In this document: one piece after another, positions 5,914 through 11,491 of the stretch
Numbering within the stretch: the first letter of the stretch is position 1
Layout: each line of letters starts with the position of its first letter
Origin: SAR324 cluster bacterium
Lineage (GTDB): Bacteria > SAR324 > JACQKK01
Assembly: GCA_022572825.1 (NCBI GenBank)
Contig: JACZVE010000055.1
Coordinates: 1 to 11,491, forward strand
DNA length: 11,491 nt
Reading direction: 5' to 3'
Made by a program: the position numbers and the translations under genes
The notes under the pieces: model-generated
The model's database searches: none
What the model was told of the DNA's origin: nothing
What the model saw: only the letters and a program-made list of their open reading frames with translations

Positions 5914-7005
5914 ATGGCTGAAGAAAAGCTCGAAGGATTCGAGGATTTCGAAAACGTTCTGGGCGAAGGCGAGGGCGGCGCCGACGCGGATTTCGGCGGC
6001 GGTCTGGACGATCTGCTCAGTGAAGGCGCAGATGCCGGAGAAGCCGCCCCCGAAGCGGGGCCCGCGGACTCAGAGCTGGACTCGTTTTTCGAAGATTTGT
6101 CCACCATCGACGATCTGGAGGTGCTTCAGGAGGATGAGGAAGCACCCGCAGCCGCGGAAGTCGCTGCGGCGGCCGCAGTGCCGGCTGCCGCGGCCGCGGT
6201 GGAGCGCGCCGCGCCCGAGCCCAGGCCCAAGGAAAAGAAAAAACGGGGCTTTTTCGGCCGGCTGCTGCGCTGGCTCATCGTGCTAGGGATATTGCTGGGT
6301 GGAGGCTACTACCTGTACCTGTTCTTTTTCCCGGATTTCCCCCTGCCCTGGCAGGTCATGGAGGAAGAGAAGGACAAGCTGATATCCCTGCTCGAGGAAA
6401 GGCTGCAACCTGCCCCGCTCCCCGAGCCTGCCCCACGGCCACCCACGCCGGCCCCGGCAGTGGCGCCGCCGCCCAAACCGCGACCCGCGCCGGTCGTGCG
6501 GCCCGCCAAACCGCCGCCGGAGCGGGGCCGCTGGAGCATTCAGGTCGCGACCTGCTTTTTCCCTTCCTGCCTGGACGGCTACCGCTCCTATTTGCAGGCG
6601 AGCCAGCGCAGCGTTCTGGTGCGGGAAAAGCGCTCCAACAACGAGTCGCTGGAGATCTATTCGGTGTCCACCTATGGGGATCGCGAACAGGCCCAGGAAC
6701 TGGCCGACCGCATCAATAAGAATCACCCCCTGGAAGGCCACGCCTACATCTTCCGGGAGAAGGGCGGCTACAAGATTTCCATGGGCACCTTCGCCGACCT
6801 GGCCCGCACCAACGTGATCAAAGATGCCCTCAACGAGCAGTTCTTCGGTGACGTCGGCTTCGTGACGCGCCTGAAGACCATCCCCTACAAGCTAAAATCC
6901 GTGATGACCGGACGCTACCCCACCCGCCGCGCCGCGCAGGCGGCCCTGGCCAAGCTGCGCGACGAGGACCCCCGCTTCAAGGACGCATTCGTTACCGGCA
7001 ATTGA
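5914..7005 (+). CDS. SPOR-domain single-pass membrane protein
   Basis: This 363-aa protein has an acidic N-terminal cytoplasmic region (1-75), an Ala-rich linker (76-100), a basic cluster (Lys/Arg 104-111), and one membrane helix (about 117-138). A Pro-rich periplasmic linker (165-203) leads to a C-terminal SPOR-like region (about 205-360). That region seems to hold repeated SPOR-type units: Trp-Ser-Ile-Gln-Val-Ala at 207, Tyr-Lys-Ile-Ser-Met-Gly-Thr-Phe at 286, and Val-Met-Thr-Gly-Arg-Tyr-Pro-Thr-Arg-Arg-Ala-Ala at 330. SPOR domains bind denuded glycan at the septum, so a role in division or envelope maintenance is likely. Cys214 and Cys219 lie in the first unit and could form a disulfide. 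The ATG at 5914 is preceded by CAGG at suitable distance. The protein resembles FtsN/DamX-type proteins only in overall plan. Confidence 0.82.
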   Translation: MAEEKLEGFEDFENVLGEGEGGADADFGGGLDDLLSEGADAGEAAPEAGPADSELDSFFEDLSTIDDLEVLQEDEEAPAAAEVAAAAAVPAAAAAVERAAPEPRPKEKKKRGFFGRLLRWLIVLGILLGGGYYLYLFFFPDFPLPWQVMEEEKDKLISLLEERLQPAPLPEPAPRPPTPAPAVAPPPKPRPAPVVRPAKPPPERGRWSIQVATCFFPSCLDGYRSYLQASQRSVLVREKRSNNESLEIYSVSTYGDREQAQELADRINKNHPLEGHAYIFREKGGYKISMGTFADLARTNVIKDALNEQFFGDVGFVTRLKTIPYKLKSVMTGRYPTRRAAQAALAKLRDEDPRFKDAFVTGN

Positions 7006-7239
7006 TGGCGGCCGGACCCTGCGTCTGGCCTCCATCGCACCGGTACATCGACAACCCGCACGGGCGCGGACGGCCCGCCTCATGGCGTGGCAAGGTCCGC
7101 GCGCGTGGCCGCTGGACTCCCGTATCGCCAATGGGTGCGCTGGAGCCTTGCGGCCGTCGGCCAGGCACGGAGCGCGCCTCGCACCGGGCCGCTCACGGGT
7201 GGCCATCGCCCCCTTCACCCGCAGGGACGGCTTTTCAGG
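7006..7239. other. gap between convergent SPOR and lipoprotein genes
   Basis: The two flanking genes end toward each other here. I see no T-tailed hairpin on either strand and no RNA gene. Open frames that cross the region are GC-rich and lack ribosome sites or family resemblance. Confidence 0.4.
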
Positions 7240-7866
7240 TCAGGATTGGGGAGTCGGCTTCAGATGGGCGAATCGCAAACGGTGCCACTTGAGCCGGAAG
7301 GCGTCTTCCAGCGATTCCATATAATCGTCGGCCAACTGCGCTCCCTCCCGCGCCAGCAGGGCCGGATCACCGCCGGAAACCGTGATGCGCAGGTGCGCCC
7401 GGAACAGGAGGCGGCCCGTCTGCGCCTCGATGATCTGGCCCACCAGCCAAAGCTGGTCGCCCTCCTCGCAAATCGCGCAGGGCAGATAGGCAATCTGTGC
7501 CATGGACAGCAGCTCCACACCCAGGTCGCGGTTCAGCCGATAAGAGATGCCGGGATCGGCCATGCCGGTCAGCGACAGGGTATTGGAGAACTGTTCGTAG
7601 TCGCCTCGGATAGCGATGGACAGATCGCTGCGCTGCGACACATCTTTCCGCGTCATCACCGCGCCGATCTGCGGCGAGCGTGCGATGGCCTCGTCGATCC
7701 GTGCGGCGATGTCGTCGTGCAGGACCTTTTCCGTCGGCGGGAGCCGTGCAGGCGGGAGCAGCAGGACGCTGCGCCCGTGCAACTGGTCCGCGTCCACGGA
7801 ACGATAGGTCGTACCGGTGGCGCACCCGCACAGCACGAGCGCCAATCCCAGCATCAGCGGCCGCAA
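7240..7866 (-). CDS. small putative lipoprotein, family not recognised
   Basis: This is a 208-aa protein if translated from the TTG at 7866, which supplies an arginine before a hydrophobic stretch. The lipobox reads Leu-Cys-Gly-Cys, so Cys15 is the probable lipidated residue. An ATG at 7854 is the alternative but leaves a very short, uncharged signal. The mature part has an alternating strand/helix pattern (Ser-Val-Leu-Leu-Leu-Pro-Pro near 33-39, then a helix and a Met-Thr-Arg-Lys-Asp stretch) that recalls CsgG/LpoB-like secreted lipoproteins. I cannot claim that family. A Cys-x-x-Cys pair lies at 130 and 133. The gene follows the amidase by 61 bp on the same strand and may share its transcript, which suggests an outer-membrane or periplasmic role linked to the cell wall. 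Confidence 0.7.
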   Translation of the reverse strand: MRPLMLGLALVLCGCATGTTYRSVDADQLHGRSVLLLPPARLPPTEKVLHDDIAARIDEAIARSPQIGAVMTRKDVSQRSDLSIAIRGDYEQFSNTLSLTGMADPGISYRLNRDLGVELLSMAQIAYLPCAICEEGDQLWLVGQIIEAQTGRLLFRAHLRITVSGGDPALLAREGAQLADDYMESLEDAFRLKWHRLRFAHLKPTPQS

Positions 7867-7927
7867 GCGGGCGGCGCTCCAGATGCTGCGATGGGAGGCG
7901 CCGCCGCAGATCAGGGCGCGGTGGCGA

Positions 7928-9748
7928 TCAGAACCTGGCGTTGAGCGCGAGGGAGGCCGTCGAGGGGTGAGCGGCAACGGGATTTTGCTGCTCGATATAG
8001 CGGCGGAGGCCCTCATAGATGCCTTCGGCGATCTTGTCCAGGTAGGCGGTGTCCCGCAGTCGCTTGTTCTCCCTGCGGTTGGTGACGAATCCGGCCTCGA
8101 CCAACACACCGGGCATCTCCGCACCCATCAATACCAGAAACGGGGCCTGTTTCACACCCAGATTGCGGACATTGCGATGCCCGGACTGCAATGTTTCCAA
8201 CAGGGAAGCGTGGAGGGTCCTGGCCAGTGCACTGGACTCCACGATGGTGGTATCGCGCAGCAGGTCCACCAGAATCGCGTTGAGATCGCTGACCCGCTTT
8301 TCCGTCGTCGCATTCTCCCGCGCCGCGACCCGCAGCGCGGAGGCATCGCGGGTGAGGTTGAGGAAGTAGGTTTCCACCCCGTGAAAGCGTTGGAAGGGAT
8401 TGGCGTTCAGATGAATGGAGACAAACAGGTCGGCTCCGAACTGTTTGGCCAACAGCGGACGATTCTGCAAGGAGATGAATCGATCGCTCTCGCGCGTCAT
8501 CCCCACCTGCAACTTGCGATGCTTTTTTTTCAGCAGCGCGCGCAAGTGCCCGGCGATCTTCAGGACAACGTTCTTCTCCTGCAGACCGAAGGCCACCGCG
8601 CCGGGATCGCGGCCGCCATGCCCCGGATCGATCATCACCTTTTTCACCTTGAGCCCCAGCGAGCTCTGCAGCGTCAGTTGGGGCAACTGCCCATCGGCCG
8701 CGGGAGCGGACCGTCGCGGTGAACGCGCCCGGGCCGGCGCAGATTTGCGCACGCCGGCGGCCAGCAGTTCCTTGGGCGGAAGCAAATCAACGACGATCTT
8801 CCGCTCATTGGGGAGCAGAAAATCCTTGACCTCAAAGCCAGCGATCTCTTTCAAGTCCAGCACGACCCGCGTCGTGTCCGCGTTGAAGCGGTCGACGCGA
8901 ATTCGCGTCAGCAGCGCGTCATCCACGTTGATCAGGGCAGGCACTTCCGGTGCGCTTTGGGCGCCCAACAGGTCGAAGTACAGCCGATTCGGCCGGTCAC
9001 CACTGGCCGTGAGGCGGTCGAAGCGGTAGGGTACAAAAGGATCGGTGGTGAAGATGATGCGCGTCCATTGCAAGGCTGACCAGTACTGCACGCGCTTCAG
9101 CCGCCCACCGTTGGCGCCCCCCGGCCGAATGCCCCCAACGGTCGCGGGAGAAGCTCGCGCGGCGGACGGGCCGGATGCTCCCGTCGCGGTCGGCGCGAAG
9201 GTGGATGCCGCAGCGGCCGGACGGTTTTCCGATTTGGCTGCAATGGCAGCCGTGAGGGCCGCTAATCGCTTCTTGGCTGCTGGAACCTGATCGCCCTCAG
9301 GATAGGCCGTGAGCACCTGCCGGTAGGTCTGCTGCGCCCCGGAGAGATCGTCGTAGCCCGTGGCGACCAGATCGGCCAGGTGCATCAGGCTGTCGTCCGC
9401 CAGCCGGTCCTGCGGATAGTGGTTGACGAAGGACCGGAAACCGGCCACTGCTCCGCTCAGGTCGCGCCATTCTCCGCTCACCCGGTAGGCTTCCCGCTGC
9501 GACAGCGCCGCGCTGTAAAGGGCATCGGCGCCTCGGCGGCTGCCGGGACCGCTGCTTTGAATGCCGCGAAAGCTTTCCGCCAACGCCCGCCACTGCGCGG
9601 GCTGTGCGCCGCCCTCGGCGCGCAGGCTGTGAAAGGAGGCCGCCGCCTCCCGGTAGCGCGCCTCGAAGTCCGCCGCCGGCAGCAAGCCCGCCGGCAGGGC
9701 AAGTCCCAGGGTCACCGTGAGCAGCCCGAAGACAGCGCCGACCCTCAC
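7928..9748 (-). CDS. N-acetylmuramoyl-L-alanine amidase, AmiB/AmiC type, with TPR-like front
   Basis: This 606-aa periplasmic enzyme cleaves the amide bond between N-acetylmuramic acid and L-alanine in peptidoglycan. Regions in order are a signal peptide (1-25, cut near Ala-Ala), a TPR/BamD-like helical region (about 27-170), a low-complexity linker (170-215), an AMIN domain (about 216-325), an Arg/Pro/Ser linker, and Amidase_3 (about 368-585). Zinc and catalytic residues are visible: His377 in Asp-Pro-Gly-His-Gly-Gly, Glu391, His446 in Ser-Ile-His-Leu-Asn-Ala, and Glu551 in Leu-Val-Glu-Ala-Gly-Phe. Residues 475-530 form a helical insertion between catalytic strands, matching the autoinhibitory region that EnvC-like activators displace in AmiB/AmiC. 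The GTG start overlaps the mutS stop by four bases (GTGA), and GGGGGAG lies just before it. The TPR-like front is absent from E. coli AmiC. Confidence 0.95.
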   Translation of the reverse strand: MRVGAVFGLLTVTLGLALPAGLLPAADFEARYREAAASFHSLRAEGGAQPAQWRALAESFRGIQSSGPGSRRGADALYSAALSQREAYRVSGEWRDLSGAVAGFRSFVNHYPQDRLADDSLMHLADLVATGYDDLSGAQQTYRQVLTAYPEGDQVPAAKKRLAALTAAIAAKSENRPAAAASTFAPTATGASGPSAARASPATVGGIRPGGANGGRLKRVQYWSALQWTRIIFTTDPFVPYRFDRLTASGDRPNRLYFDLLGAQSAPEVPALINVDDALLTRIRVDRFNADTTRVVLDLKEIAGFEVKDFLLPNERKIVVDLLPPKELLAAGVRKSAPARARSPRRSAPAADGQLPQLTLQSSLGLKVKKVMIDPGHGGRDPGAVAFGLQEKNVVLKIAGHLRALLKKKHRKLQVGMTRESDRFISLQNRPLLAKQFGADLFVSIHLNANPFQRFHGVETYFLNLTRDASALRVAARENATTEKRVSDLNAILVDLLRDTTIVESSALARTLHASLLETLQSGHRNVRNLGVKQAPFLVLMGAEMPGVLVEAGFVTNRRENKRLRDTAYLDKIAEGIYEGLRRYIEQQNPVAAHPSTASLALNARF

Positions 9749-11491
9749 TGCTCCCCCTTTTCCAGCTTGGACTGCGCCGCATAGAGAAAGCTGAGCGCCT
9801 CGCGCGGAGTCAATTCATTCAAATCCAGGCTGCGGATCTGCTCCAGCATGGGGTGGGCATCGGCCAGGAAGGAGAGCTGCTGCCGCGCGCGCGCCGCCCG
9901 CTCCGTGCTGGCGCGGGAGGCGCTCGCCCCAGCCGGCGCGACCAGCACGGGGCTGCCATTGCCCTCGGCCACCAGGGTATCCATCACTTCACGGGCTCGC
10001 TTCAGCACGGCGGCCGGGAGTCCGGCCAGGCGCGCAACCTGAATCCCGTAGCTCTTGTCGGTCTCGCCCGGATTGAGCTTGCGCGTGAACACCAGCCGTT
10101 CTCCGTCTTCCTGAATGGACATGTTGAAATTGATCAGGCGGGGCAGCTCGCGAGCCAGTTGGGTCAGCTCGTGATAGTGCGTGGCGAAGAGGGTGAGCGC
10201 ACCGAGCCGGTGAAGATGCTCCACCATCGCCCATGCAATGCTGATGCCGTCATAGGTACTGGTTCCCCGGCCGATCTCGTCCAGCACAATCAGGCTGCGT
10301 GGGGTGGCATTGTTGAGAATGTTCGCCGCCTCGTTCATTTCCATCATGAAGGTGCTTTGGCCCCGGCTCAGGCTGTCCGTCGCCCCCACGCGCGTGAAGA
10401 TGCGGTCGATCAGGGGCAGCTCGGCCGCCTCGGCCGGCACAAAGGCGCCGGCCTGCGCCATGAGCTGGATGAGGGCGACCTGGCGCATCACTGTGGACTT
10501 GCCGGCCATGTTGGGGCCGGTGATGAGGAGGATCTGCGCGGCGTCAGCGCTCATCTCCACGTCGTTGGGGATGAAACGCTCGTCGAAGGCGATCCGTTCG
10601 ATCACCGGATGCCGGCCGCCCCGGATGGACAGGCGGCGCGGCTGCTCCGGCCCCACCAGTTGCGGCCGCACGTAGGCGTAGCGGTGAGCGGCTTCGGCCA
10701 GCGCGACCAGCACATCCAATGCGGCGATCCTGGCCGCGGTCGACTGCATCCGCCGCACATAGCCGCGCAGGATGGTGCGCACCTGCTGGAACTCCGCGTA
10801 TTCCAGCTCTGCAATGCGCTCCTCGGCGCCCAGGATTTTTTCCTCCAACTCCTCCAACTCGGGCAGGGTGTAGCGCTCGGCGTTGATCAGGGTCTGCTTG
10901 CGCACGTAGTGCTGCGGCACTTTCTGCTGGTGCACCTTGGAAATTTCCAGGTAGTAGCCGAACACGCGGTTGTAGCGCACCTTCAGGGAGGCAATGCCCG
11001 TTTTCTCGCGCTCCCGCGCCTCCAGCGCGGAGATGACCTGCTTGCTGTTGCGCGCCAGCTTGCGAAGTGCGTCCAGCTCTGCGATGACGCCCTCGCCGAT
11101 GTAGCCGCCCTCGCCGAGCTTGAGGGAGGGTTCTTCGAAGAAGCGCTCGCGCAGATAGCTGTAGATGTCCTCCATCGGGTCCAGCCCCTGGGCCAGGTCC
11201 CGCAGCAGTTGTGCGCCCAGCTCGCCCAGCAGGGGCGGCAAAAACTGGACGCCACCCAGCGCCTCGCGCAGCGCCAGCACATCCGCGATTCCGGCCTGGG
11301 ATAGGTTGACGCGGCCGATGATGCGCTCCATATCCCGAATCCGCGCGAACACTTCGCGCAACGCGTCACGGCTCACCTGGTTTTCGGCCAGCTCCGCCAC
11401 GGCCGCCAGGCGGGCTTCGATGGCCGCGCCATCCAGCAAGGGTTGGGCCAGCCAGCGCCGCAGCAGGCGGGCCCCCATCGGCGTGCGGGTC
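9745..11491 (-). CDS. mutS: DNA mismatch repair ATPase MutS, C-terminal two thirds
   Basis: The gene enters from the right edge of the window; about 581 residues of a protein usually near 850 aa are present, so the mismatch-binding domain lies outside. The visible part starts in the core domain (Thr-Pro-Met-Gly-Ala-Arg-Leu-Leu-Arg-Arg-Trp-Leu) and continues through the lever and clamp helices to the ATPase. Counting from the first Met at 11478, Walker A GPNMAGKST is at 321-329, the Asp-Ser-Leu-Ser-Arg-Gly-Gln-Ser-Thr signature at 368-376, Walker B Leu-Asp-Glu at 399-401 and the Phe-Ala-Thr-His motif near 434. The C-terminal Asn-Glu-Leu-Thr-Pro-Arg-Glu-Ala-Leu segment matches the MutS dimerisation tail. 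MutS recognises mismatches and recruits MutL. The gene overlaps the amidase start by four bases. Confidence 0.98.
   Translation of the reverse strand, partial: TRTPMGARLLRRWLAQPLLDGAAIEARLAAVAELAENQVSRDALREVFARIRDMERIIGRVNLSQAGIADVLALREALGGVQFLPPLLGELGAQLLRDLAQGLDPMEDIYSYLRERFFEEPSLKLGEGGYIGEGVIAELDALRKLARNSKQVISALEAREREKTGIASLKVRYNRVFGYYLEISKVHQQKVPQHYVRKQTLINAERYTLPELEELEEKILGAEERIAELEYAEFQQVRTILRGYVRRMQSTAARIAALDVLVALAEAAHRYAYVRPQLVGPEQPRRLSIRGGRHPVIERIAFDERFIPNDVEMSADAAQILLITGPNMAGKSTVMRQVALIQLMAQAGAFVPAEAAELPLIDRIFTRVGATDSLSRGQSTFMMEMNEAANILNNATPRSLIVLDEIGRGTSTYDGISIAWAMVEHLHRLGALTLFATHYHELTQLARELPRLINFNMSIQEDGERLVFTRKLNPGETDKSYGIQVARLAGLPAAVLKRAREVMDTLVAEGNGSPVLVAPAGASASRASTERAARARQQLSFLADAHPMLEQIRSLDLNELTPREALSFLYAAQSKLEKGEQ

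Noticed and set aside
7087..7944. 285-residue plus-strand open frame across the lipoprotein gene
   Set aside because: It lies antisense to a gene with a lipobox and plausible coding pattern; the product has shadow-frame composition.
9853..11304. 483-residue open frame antisense to mutS
   Set aside because: Long antisense frames are common opposite GC-rich genes; mutS motifs are intact on the other strand and this product resembles no protein family.

Overview
The window is GC-rich bacterial chromosome and is coding on both strands. MutS, an AmiC-type cell-wall amidase, SPOR and lipoprotein genes, and a MoxR/VWA pair of a kind seen in proteobacteria point to a Gram-negative proteobacterium, probably gammaproteobacterial. 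The species cannot be named from this sequence. No rRNA, tRNA, CRISPR array or phage module was seen.

Layout. Positions 4-608 (+) hold two small overlapping genes, a putative lipoprotein and a small membrane protein. They converge on 605-2716 (-), an operon of a MoxR-type AAA+ ATPase followed by a CoxE-like VWA protein. About 300 bp of non-coding DNA follow. A complete-looking IS1380-family insertion sequence, with an intact 508-aa transposase on the minus strand, lies at about 3018-4664. An EamA/DMT-family transporter (+) starts about 25 bp beyond the IS. Positions 5584-5913 are non-coding and hold a candidate promoter and six 14-bp tandem repeats that form the probable leader of a SPOR-domain membrane protein (5914-7005, +). 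From the right edge, mutS (3' part), an N-acetylmuramoyl-L-alanine amidase and a small lipoprotein run leftwards (11491-7240, -). The mutS and amidase genes overlap by 4 bp.

How the genes fit together. The SPOR protein, the amidase and perhaps the lipoprotein fit an envelope or septum theme: AMIN and SPOR modules localise proteins to the division site, and amidases produce the denuded glycan that SPOR domains bind. The amidase gene is probably translationally coupled to mutS. The ATPase/VWA pair is a chaperone-like unit with unknown client.

The most notable signal is in the transposase leader. Its Shine-Dalgarno sequence is the 3' arm of a 9-bp perfect inverted repeat, reinforced by a nested 7-bp one. 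A candidate promoter is placed so that its own transcript lacks both 5' arms. Read-through RNA from outside would fold and hide the ribosome site, while the IS's own RNA would not. This is the design known from IS10 and IS50, and I do not know it as described for IS1380 elements.
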